Source of the DNA: Pseudorhodoplanes sp.
GTDB lineage: Bacteria; Pseudomonadota; Alphaproteobacteria; Rhizobiales; Xanthobacteraceae
DNA: 38,739 nt
Direction: 5' to 3'
NCBI GenBank assembly: GCA_013388965.1
Contig: JACAEG010000156.1
Span: 1 to 38,739, forward strand
How positions within the stretch are numbered: the first letter of the stretch is position 1; every line of letters starts with the position of its first letter. The translations under genes and the position numbers were made by a program. A model generated the notes under the pieces. It was not told the origin of the DNA and made no database searches. It saw only the letters and a list, made by a program, of their open reading frames with translations. Shown one piece after another: positions 32,065 to 38,739 of the stretch.

Positions 32065-33759
32065 TCACATCCTCGTCGCGAAACACGCGATGTCGCTTCG
32101 TTTCAGGTGACGGCAGGCGGCCTCCGCCTGCTCCTGGCTCACGACCGCGAAACGCGCGCGGTAGAATGTCTTGTCGCCCTTGACGACCGGCTCGGTAAAG
32201 GGATCGACCCGATCGAGAATCTTGGCGGCCTTTGACTTGACGGCCGACAGCTTCTCCTTGGCTTCCGCGAGGTCCTCGAAAGCGCCGACCTGGATGATCC
32301 AGCCGGTGCGCATTCGCGGTTCGCTCGGAACGTCCGACGCCGGCTTGGCGGCCGGCACGGATGCCGTCGTGAAGGGCGCGGGCTCGGATTTTGCAGGCGT
32401 TGCGGCCGGTGCCGGCGGCACGGGGCGAATCTCCGGGGCCATGCCCTGGGCGGCCGTTGCGGACGCGACGCGCAACACGCCGAGCGTGCCGGGCTTCGCG
32501 CCGGGAGGCGGTGGCGGGAAATCGGTCTCGGCGGATGCCAGCCTGGCATGGGCCTGCGAGGTGACGGGTTGCGGCGAGAGCAAGGTCAGAGGTGCGATCG
32601 CCGCGATCTGCGATGCCCCGGCCTTGACCGAGATGGTCTTCACCACATTGGGCTTGATGGGATCGGTGGAACCGGGGGCTGGCCGATCGGCCGCAGCAAG
32701 GGTCTCGGGCCTGGACGAGACCTCCTTCGCCGCGATCTTCTGGGGTGCGGAGACCTTCGGCGGGGCCTCCTTGGCGGGCGCCGCGGGGGCAGGCGATGCC
32801 GAGGCGTCGGCCACCTTGACGCGCGCAGGGCGCGCCGATGCGGAATCTGCCATTTCGACGATTTTGGGCGCCGTGCGCCTGACCGAGGCTTCCATCACAT
32901 GTGCTTCCACCAGCTCGCGCATGCGCGCGTCGCGCTGGGCGCCGCTGGTGCCGCCGAGAACCACCGCCACGACGAAGCGCGGTCCGCGCCGCATCGAGGT
33001 GACGAGGTTGAAACCTGATGCCCGGGTGTAGCCGGTCTTGATCCCGTCGACGCCTTCGACGCGGCCAAGCAAACGATTGTGATTGGCGATCGTGCGGCCG
33101 CGGTACTTGAAAGCGGTGGTGGAGAAATAGCGATAGTAGTTCGGAAACCGGTCCTGTATCGCGAGACCCAGCAGGGCCTGGTCGCGCGCGGTGGTCACCT
33201 GGTCCTCGTCCGGCAGGCCGGATGCGTTCTTGTACACGGTGCGGGTCATGCCCAGCGCGCGCGCCTTGCGCGTCATGAGCCTGGCAAATTCGTCCTCGCT
33301 GCCGCCGATCGCCTCCGCGATCACGACCGCGATGTCATTCGCCGATTTGGTGACGAGGGCCTTGATGGCGTCCTCGACGCTGATTGTCTCCCCCGCCTTG
33401 GTGCCGAGCTTGGTCGGGGCCTGCGAGGTCGCGTAGGCGGAGACAGGAAGCGGGGTCTCAAGCTTGAACTTGCCGCTCTCCAGCTGTTCGAACAGCAGGT
33501 AAAGCGTCATGATCTTGGTGAGCGAGGCCGGGTGCCGCAGGCTGTCGGGATTGGTGGAGCGAAGCACCGCGCCCGAATTGCCGTCGACCACGATATCGGC
33601 ATAGCGCTCGGACTGGAGCCACGTCGTGCTAGGCGCGGACTTCTTGCGCCAGCGCGCGTCCGCGCGATCCGCGGTCAGCGAGAGAATCAGGGACGCGCCG
33701 AGCAGCGCCAACACGCTGCAGCGAAGCCCGAACAAGGCGCCGGCCGGTACGCGATACAT
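32065..33759 (-). CDS. D-alanyl-D-alanine carboxypeptidase with C-terminal SPOR domain
   Basis: A 564-residue exported penicillin-binding protein. After a signal peptide (1-35), the serine peptidase S11 domain shows S79-L-T-K82, S139-A-N141 and K241-T-G243. Residues 300-480 are an Ala/Pro-rich linker with no fold. The last 80 residues are a SPOR domain (GWIIQVGAFEDLAEAKEKLS to the end), which binds denuded peptidoglycan at the septum. It trims the terminal D-Ala of stem peptides, and the SPOR domain suggests action at the division site. Length is greater than DacA (about 400) because of the linker and SPOR. Confidence 0.93.
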   Translation of the reverse strand: MYRVPAGALFGLRCSVLALLGASLILSLTADRADARWRKKSAPSTTWLQSERYADIVVDGNSGAVLRSTNPDSLRHPASLTKIMTLYLLFEQLESGKFKLETPLPVSAYATSQAPTKLGTKAGETISVEDAIKALVTKSANDIAVVIAEAIGGSEDEFARLMTRKARALGMTRTVYKNASGLPDEDQVTTARDQALLGLAIQDRFPNYYRYFSTTAFKYRGRTIANHNRLLGRVEGVDGIKTGYTRASGFNLVTSMRRGPRFVVAVVLGGTSGAQRDARMRELVEAHVMEASVRRTAPKIVEMADSASARPARVKVADASASPAPAAPAKEAPPKVSAPQKIAAKEVSSRPETLAAADRPAPGSTDPIKPNVVKTISVKAGASQIAAIAPLTLLSPQPVTSQAHARLASAETDFPPPPPGAKPGTLGVLRVASATAAQGMAPEIRPVPPAPAATPAKSEPAPFTTASVPAAKPASDVPSEPRMRTGWIIQVGAFEDLAEAKEKLSAVKSKAAKILDRVDPFTEPVVKGDKTFYRARFAVVSQEQAEAACRHLKRSDIACFATRM

Positions 33760-34004
33760 GAACTCGGTGCGTCCTCATTGCTGGGGCGCTGTGGTGAGCA
33801 CCCGATCTTCGCGTCGCATTGAGGCAGGAAATCGAAGCGTCTGCGGCCAAAAACGAGACCACAGCCCGATACCCCCGGTCCCCAGACCCCCGGCCGTCGC
33901 GCGGCCGGAGTGCTTGCGCGAGAATGAGGCTAAGTGAGGCCGGTTTCTAAAATCTTAATAAAATTCGATAGATAGATTGTTATGCTGCATCGCAAAAAAA
34001 TCCC

Positions 34005-34033
34005 TTGTCATATTGTGCAGTGCAGCATATGTT
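34005..34033 (+). promoter_or_regulatory. Candidate phasin promoter with TGC-rich PhaR-type site
   Basis: TTGTCA (34005-34010), 17 bases, TATGTT (34028-34033). The spacer contains GTGCAGTGCAGCA (34015-34027), a TGC-repeat motif like the sites bound by the repressor PhaR in Paracoccus and rhizobia. A second TGC-rich segment, TGCTGCATCGCA, is at 33983-33994. Assignment to PhaR is from memory of the motif; phaR itself is not in the window. Confidence 0.6.
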
Positions 34034-34081
34034 CTTTCTTGTACGGGCAAGCCAAAGGCCTAGAGGCCGGGAGAGATTGAG

Positions 34082-34417
34082 ATGATCAGGAACTTGGACG
34101 AGATTCAGCAGTACGGGAAACAGGGCATCGACACGACGATGAAGTCGCTTGATGCGGCCTCGAAGGGCTTCCAAGCCATCGCGGCGGAAGTCGTCGACTA
34201 TTCGAAGAAGTCCTTCGAGGAGGGCACGCAGGCCCTCGAGCAGATGTTCAGCGCCAAGTCGCCCGAAAAGGCGATCGAGGTTCAGCAGGCCTATCTGAAG
34301 GGCGCGTATGAAGGCTTCGTCTCCAAGGCGACGAAGATCGGCGAGCTCTATACCGACATCGCGCGCGAGACCTACAAGCCGTTCGAGTCCTTCACGGCGA
34401 AGGCGACCGCGAAGTAA
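34082..34417 (+). CDS. Phasin-family protein
   Basis: A 111-residue helical protein with no signal peptide and few hydrophobic stretches. The pattern QYGKQGIDTTMKSLDAASKG, then FQAIAAEVVDYSKKSFEEGT and a KSPEKAIEVQQAYLKGAYEG block matches the Phasin_2 family. Phasins coat polyhydroxyalkanoate granules and control their size. GGGAGAG precedes the ATG. A monocistronic unit with its own promoter and terminator. Confidence 0.93.
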   Translation: MIRNLDEIQQYGKQGIDTTMKSLDAASKGFQAIAAEVVDYSKKSFEEGTQALEQMFSAKSPEKAIEVQQAYLKGAYEGFVSKATKIGELYTDIARETYKPFESFTAKATAK

Positions 34418-34440
34418 TCGCCGCGAAACTGCAGATGAAG

Positions 34441-34467
34441 AAAGCCCGGCCTTGTCGCCGGGCTTTT
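34441..34467 (+). terminator. Rho-independent terminator of the phasin gene
   Basis: AAAGCCCGGC and GCCGGGCTTT form a 10-base-pair stem with a 6-base loop (CTTGTC), then TGCTTT. It lies 23 bases after the phasin stop and 19 bases before the stop of the convergent gene. Confidence 0.85.
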
Positions 34468-34485
34468 GCTTTCCTGCCGCGTCTT

Positions 34486-35763
34486 CTATTCCGACAAACG
34501 CAGTTGCGCCAGGCTTTGCGCGATCGCCTTGAAGACTCCGTCGAGCTGGCTTGCCTGCTGCACGTCGAAATACATGCTTGTATTGGTGGCGCAGTTGCGC
34601 AGCAGCGTTGCGTTGCCGTTGATGACGCGGATCGTGTAGAGCTTGATTTGCGCGGCCTTCACGTTGGTACAGACGAGTTGCGTCCGCGCGTCGATGTCGT
34701 CGGAATCCGTCACCTTTGTATTGTTTGAGTTCTTCCACGACTCGGTGTTGTTTCCGTCCGTCAGCAGAACAATCGCCTTGTCGAGTTCGGGATCGGGGGC
34801 GGCAGCCTGTGTAAGCGGGACCGGCGGCGTCAGCGCATGCCAGGCCCAGGCGAGGCCGATGGTGACGTTGGTGTTGCCGTTCGGCGACATCGAGTCGATC
34901 TTGTTGGTGAGGTTCGTCCAGTTCGACGTGAGCGGCATCAGCGTCACAAGCGAGCCGCAATCGGCGACCGGAAAGAGCGACGCCGGGGTGGCGGGATTCG
35001 GCGGATTGTCAGTCGTATCATAGGGATAGGTGCGGTCCTTGACGCAGCCTTCCCAGTGATTCTTCCAGTTGTTGCTGTTGCAGCCCTTCCCCTGTTGGGA
35101 TCCGTTGCAGTCGAGCGAATCGTAGTCGAACCAGTCGTTGTCCTTGTAACTGGTTCCCAGATTGACGGTCGTGTCAAAGGGGATGATCGCGATCTTGATA
35201 TCGCCGTCCTTCTTGGAGGCGGCCTTGAGCGTGTTGATCAGATTCTTGGCCGCCGTCTTGAGGTTGGTCATCTTGTTGTTCGATGACATCGACCCGGTGT
35301 TGTCCAGCGCCAGCGCGAGCTCGAGCTTCTTGTAACCCCAGATGACCTGCGACTCGGTCCCGATGTCGAGCTGCGTCAGCAGCGAACTCATGAAGGTTGT
35401 CGGCAGCACAGCCTTGCCGGCAAGGTTGAGCTTGTATTTTCCGTTTCCGAGATCGGTGAAAGTGGGCGTAACGACGATGTTCTTGGCTTCCGCGCGATTG
35501 AAATTGGCCTGGAAATAGGCGAGCGCCTTGGCGTTCAGTTGTGCGCTGGTCAGGCCGTTCGCTTCCTTGGACAGCGACAGGGCGGCGGCGTCGAGGGCTG
35601 CCTGCATGGAGGAGCGCACGCTGTTGCCGCGGCTGTAATCGACAGCGGCGCCGATGGCGATGATGATCGGGACGATCGCGATTGCAAACGTGATCGCCAC
35701 GTTGCCGGAGCGATCGCACCGGAAATCGCGCAGAGCCCTTCGCAGCCCCCGCAGGATCGACAT
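34486..35763 (-). CDS. TadG-like pilus-assembly/VWA protein
   Basis: A 425-residue protein. RSGNVAITFAIAIVPIIIAIGAAVDYSRG (about 18-46) is the TadE/TadG N-terminal membrane segment. From about residue 140 a VWA domain follows with the metal motif DNTGSMS (about 154-160), then a long insert with cysteines (DCNGSQQGKGCN), NTNVTIGLAWAW and LTDGNNTES. TadG proteins act with Flp-pilus export systems in the envelope. No tad gene (cpaA-F, tadBC, flp) is adjacent, so it may serve a distant cluster or have another role. It converges with the phasin gene. Confidence 0.88.
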   Translation of the reverse strand: MSILRGLRRALRDFRCDRSGNVAITFAIAIVPIIIAIGAAVDYSRGNSVRSSMQAALDAAALSLSKEANGLTSAQLNAKALAYFQANFNRAEAKNIVVTPTFTDLGNGKYKLNLAGKAVLPTTFMSSLLTQLDIGTESQVIWGYKKLELALALDNTGSMSSNNKMTNLKTAAKNLINTLKAASKKDGDIKIAIIPFDTTVNLGTSYKDNDWFDYDSLDCNGSQQGKGCNSNNWKNHWEGCVKDRTYPYDTTDNPPNPATPASLFPVADCGSLVTLMPLTSNWTNLTNKIDSMSPNGNTNVTIGLAWAWHALTPPVPLTQAAAPDPELDKAIVLLTDGNNTESWKNSNNTKVTDSDDIDARTQLVCTNVKAAQIKLYTIRVINGNATLLRNCATNTSMYFDVQQASQLDGVFKAIAQSLAQLRLSE

Positions 35764-36414
35764 GGCAGCAAAACCCGATATTGGTTAGACTTTTACGAGT
35801 TTGCGGCTGCACGCATGAAAGCGGCGTAAATCGAATGCCGCAAAGAAGGTTACGATGCGTCAACCGATTGCAATCTCGAAAGGAATACTGAAGGGGGGCA
35901 TGCAAAACGCAGGCGTTTTTCATCCCTGACCCAAATACGGCCTTAACGATGCCCATGCGCTGGGGCGCTGCGACGCGCCCGGCATGGCCCTTGGCGGGTG
36001 TTGGGTTGAGCCAGCAAAGTTCTCGGCCTTGCCTCTGCGCGGCAATGAATGGATTCCACCCGCAGGAGCGAATTGAAGGGGCCGGAGGGGACGGGAGCCG
36101 GCCTGGGCTTTGCGTCGGATGCCTGCGCAGCGGTCGCACGTGAACCGCCATGCAGCCGTCATATTGGCCGCCTGCGGGTGGCGGGGGCGCTGGCCTGCGA
36201 CCGGGCAGTCGAGAGCCTTTCCAGATTTTACCGCCGCCGCCGTCAATTATCCCCAATTGGGTCGGTCAATCGCCTGTGGCTGACGGGAGAATTTCCAGGC
36301 CAGTCCGGACAGGCGGAACATGCCGATCTGGTATGACGCTTGCACCGACCCTATGATGTGGCCGCTCGCCGGGCGGCTCGGGGTTGCGGTCCGGCGGATC
36401 CCCATTAGTTAACG
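35764..36414. other. Gene-free stretch between the TadG-like gene and clpS
   Basis: About 650 bases without a convincing gene. Short open frames on both strands lack ribosome sites, family motifs or normal codon pattern. The left end (35770-35920) is AT-richer and probably carries the promoter of the TadG-like gene. The right end should carry the clpS promoter; no clear -35/-10 pair could be assigned. A small RNA in this stretch cannot be excluded. Confidence 0.6.
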
Positions 36415-36822
36415 ATGTCCGACGACGCCATGAAGTTCCGACCTGATCCATTTGCCGGCCTCCGCGGGACGCCGGGGGCGCCCGAAATGTCCGACGAAGA
36501 CCGCAAGCGCCGCGGCGATCCGGGACTGCCGGGTACATCCGTCATCACGAAGACGAAGCCGCAGACCAAGCGGCCAAGTCTCTATCGGGTCCTGTTGCTC
36601 AACGACGACTACACGCCGATGGAATTCGTGGTGCACGTGCTTGAGAGGTTCTTCAACAAGGACCGGGAGGCGGCGACCACGATCATGCTGCACGTCCACC
36701 ATCACGGGATCGGGGAATGTGGCATCTATACGTACGAAGTCGCAGAAACAAAAGTGACGCAGGTGATGGACTTTGCCCGCAAACACAACCATCCTTTGCA
36801 GTGCGTCATGGAGAAAAAGTAG
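36415..36822 (+). CDS. clpS: ATP-dependent Clp protease adaptor ClpS
   Basis: A 135-residue adaptor. The first 45 residues are a flexible extension that contacts ClpA; the core starts at [20 protein letters not shown] (about 57-76), followed by [20 protein letters not shown] and HPLQCVMEK. The [10 protein letters not shown] motif and the HxHxxG segment bind N-terminal degron residues. ClpS hands such substrates to ClpAP. The ATG at 36415 lacks a strong ribosome site; ATG 36430 and 36487 are in-frame alternatives. clpA starts 34 bases downstream. Confidence 0.94.
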   Translation: MSDDAMKFRPDPFAGLRGTPGAPEMSDEDRKRRGDPGLPGTSVITKTKPQTKRPSLYRVLLLNDDYTPMEFVVHVLERFFNKDREAATTIMLHVHHHGIGECGIYTYEVAETKVTQVMDFARKHNHPLQCVMEKK

Positions 36823-36856
36823 GGGCCGGCTCGGTTAGGGACAGGTAGGACATCGC

Positions 36857-38739
36857 ATGCCAAATTTCTCGCGCAGTCTCGAACAGTCGCTCCATCGCGC
36901 GCTTGCGCTCGCCAACGAGCGGCATCACGAGTATGCGACGCTGGAACATCTTCTTCTTGCGCTGATCGACGACTCGGATGCGGCCGCCGTGATGCGGGCC
37001 TGCAATGTCGATCTCGACAAGCTGCGCCGGAGCCTCCTGGGCTATCTGGAAGCTGAACTCGAGAACCTCGTCACCGAAGGCACCGACGATTCCAAGCCGA
37101 CGGCGGGTTTCCAGCGCGTCATTCAGCGCGCGGTCATTCACGTGCAGTCGTCCGGGCGCGAAGAGGTCACCGGCGCGAACGTGCTGGTCGCGATCTTTGC
37201 CGAACGCGAAAGTCATGCCGCGTATTTCCTGCAGGAGCAGGACATGACGCGCTACGACGCCGTCAATTATATCAGCCACGGCATCGCCAAGCGCCCGGGC
37301 ATGTCGGAATCGCGGCCCGTGCGGGGCGTCGACGAGGATACGGACACGAAGACCGGGGAGGAGACCAAGAAGAAGGGCGACGCGCTGGATGCCTATTGCG
37401 TCAACCTGAACAAGAAGGCGAAGGAAGGCAAGATCGACCCCCTGATCGGGCGCGACTCCGAGATCAGCCGGACCATCCAGGTGCTTTGCCGGCGCCAGAA
37501 GAACAATCCGCTTTTCGTGGGCGATCCCGGCGTGGGCAAGACCGCGATCGCGGAAGGGCTCGCGCGCCGCATCATCCACGGCGAGGTGCCCGACGTTCTC
37601 AAGAACGCCACCGTGTTCGCGCTCGACATGGGCACGCTCCTCGCGGGCACGCGCTATCGCGGCGATTTCGAGGAGCGGCTGAAGCAGGTCATCAAGGAGA
37701 TCGAGGCCTATCCGGGCGCGATCATGTTCATCGACGAGATCCATACCGTGATCGGCGCGGGCGCGACCTCGGGCGGGGCGATGGATGCATCGAACCTGCT
37801 GAAGCCGGCGCTGGCGTCCGGCACGGTCCGCTGCATCGGCTCGACCACCTACAAGGAATACAGGCAGTATTTCGAGAAGGACCGCGCGCTGGTGCGCCGT
37901 TTCCAGAAGATCGACGTCAACGAGCCGTCGATCCCGGACGCGATCGAGATCATGAAGGGGCTGAAGCCCTATTTCGAGGACTATCACAAGCTCAAATACA
38001 CCAACGAGGCCATCAAGGCGGCGGTCGAGCTGTCGGCCCGCTACATCCACGACCGCAAGCTGCCGGACAAGGCGATCGACGTGATCGACGAATCCGGCGC
38101 GGCGCAGATGCTCCTGCCCGAGAGCCGGCGCAAGAAGACCATCGGCACGAAGGAGATCGAGACCACGATCTCGACGATGGCCCGCATTCCGCCGAAGACC
38201 GTGTCGAAGGACGATGCCGAGGTGCTGCAGCATCTGGAATCGACGCTGAAGAACTCGGTCTACGGACAGGACAAGCCGATCGAGGCGCTTGCGTCGGCGA
38301 TCAAGCTTGCGCGCGCGGGCCTGCGCGAGCCGGAAAAGCCGATCGGCTGCTACCTGTTCTCCGGGCCGACCGGTGTCGGCAAGACCGAGGTCGCAAAGCA
38401 GCTCGCGTCGTCGCTGGGCGTCGAGCTGATCCGCTTCGACATGTCGGAATACATGGAGCGGCATACGGTTTCGCGCCTGATCGGCGCGCCTCCCGGCTAT
38501 GTCGGGTTCGACCAGGGCGGCCTGCTGACCGACGGCGTCGACCAGCATCCGCATTGCGTGCTGCTGCTCGACGAAATCGAGAAGGCGCATCCGGACCTGT
38601 TCAACGTGCTGCTGCAGATCATGGATCACGGCAAGCTCACCGACCACAACGGCAAGCAGGTCGATTTCCGCAACGTCATCCTGATCATGACCACCAACGC
38701 GGGTGCCTCCGATCTAGCGAAGGCAGCGTTCGGCTTCAC
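36857..38739 (+). CDS. clpA: ATP-dependent Clp protease ATP-binding subunit ClpA, 3' end outside window
   Basis: 627 residues are visible of about 760-800 expected. The N-domain (residues 1-145) begins [23 protein letters not shown] module D1 has Walker A GDPGVGKT (about 221-228) and Walker [10 protein letters not shown] (about 288). D2 has Walker A GPTGVGKT (about 501-508) and [15 protein letters not shown]. The window ends just after [15 protein letters not shown]. ClpA unfolds proteins and feeds them to ClpP. The spacing to clpS and AGGTAGGA upstream of the ATG support a two-gene operon. Confidence 0.96.
   Translation, partial: MPNFSRSLEQSLHRALALANERHHEYATLEHLLLALIDDSDAAAVMRACNVDLDKLRRSLLGYLEAELENLVTEGTDDSKPTAGFQRVIQRAVIHVQSSGREEVTGANVLVAIFAERESHAAYFLQEQDMTRYDAVNYISHGIAKRPGMSESRPVRGVDEDTDTKTGEETKKKGDALDAYCVNLNKKAKEGKIDPLIGRDSEISRTIQVLCRRQKNNPLFVGDPGVGKTAIAEGLARRIIHGEVPDVLKNATVFALDMGTLLAGTRYRGDFEERLKQVIKEIEAYPGAIMFIDEIHTVIGAGATSGGAMDASNLLKPALASGTVRCIGSTTYKEYRQYFEKDRALVRRFQKIDVNEPSIPDAIEIMKGLKPYFEDYHKLKYTNEAIKAAVELSARYIHDRKLPDKAIDVIDESGAAQMLLPESRRKKTIGTKEIETTISTMARIPPKTVSKDDAEVLQHLESTLKNSVYGQDKPIEALASAIKLARAGLREPEKPIGCYLFSGPTGVGKTEVAKQLASSLGVELIRFDMSEYMERHTVSRLIGAPPGYVGFDQGGLLTDGVDQHPHCVLLLDEIEKAHPDLFNVLLQIMDHGKLTDHNGKQVDFRNVILIMTTNAGASDLAKAAFGF

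Noticed and set aside
35920-36256. Open frames in the gap before clpS
   Set aside because: No ribosome site, no motif, overlapping frames on both strands of similar quality; treated as gene-free.
36806-38647. 613-codon minus-strand frame opposite clpA
   Set aside because: Shadow of clpA; the plus strand has all AAA+ motifs.

Overview
The window is chromosomal DNA of a high-GC alphaproteobacterium, almost certainly of the order Hyphomicrobiales (Rhizobiales), in the Bradyrhizobium / Rhodopseudomonas / Xanthobacteraceae neighbourhood. This rests on gene content recognised from memory: a MipZ division-site ATPase, the ClpS-ClpA pair, a polyhydroxyalkanoate phasin, DUF1236 and DUF1489 proteins, a D-Ala-D-Ala carboxypeptidase with a SPOR tail, and a phospholipase D fused to a VTT membrane domain. 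No rRNA, tRNA, CRISPR array, intact insertion sequence or phage gene was seen. The exact genus cannot be fixed from the sequence alone.

Layout. 1-3060: end of an EAL-domain gene, a TetR regulator divergent from a PaaI-type thioesterase across a double operator, an isovaleryl-CoA dehydrogenase, and a decayed AbrB/VapC toxin-antitoxin pair. 3090-8610: XRE regulator, aldo/keto reductase, queC with a probable queuosine-precursor transporter, an RraA-family protein, two tandem YdcF paralogues, a DUF3253 gene and a small membrane protein. 8614-11230: DUF599 membrane protein, a small membrane protein behind a structured leader, a rhodanese, a glutathione transferase and an unknown membrane protein. 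11370-15600: PLD-VTT fusion plus endonuclease/exonuclease/phosphatase protein, converging on two secreted proteins with their own terminators. 15728-18930: methylcrotonyl-CoA carboxylase beta subunit, a low-GC insert with a frameshifted unknown gene and a BrnA antitoxin remnant, and a methyltransferase. 19077-24020: small metabolic and unknown genes. 24103-28440: unknown membrane protein, methylcrotonyl-CoA carboxylase alpha subunit, DUF1489 and an intradiol dioxygenase. 28541-32011: panC divergent from mipZ, a VWA protein and a J-domain membrane protein. 32065-35763: cell-wall carboxypeptidase, phasin with a probable PhaR-type promoter, and a TadG-like VWA protein. 36415 to the end: clpS and clpA, the latter cut by the window edge.

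Working together: isovaleryl-CoA dehydrogenase and both methylcrotonyl-CoA carboxylase subunits are consecutive leucine-catabolism enzymes, but they lie about 25 kb apart with unrelated genes between. queC and the VUT-family transporter serve 7-deazaguanine (queuosine) supply. MipZ, VWA and J-domain genes form a same-strand group. ClpS delivers N-degron substrates to ClpA. Most of the window looks like ordinary chromosome. The least explained parts are the low-GC insert at 17340-18090, the structured leader at 9355-9476, the double operator at 809-845 and the mipZ-VWA-J group.
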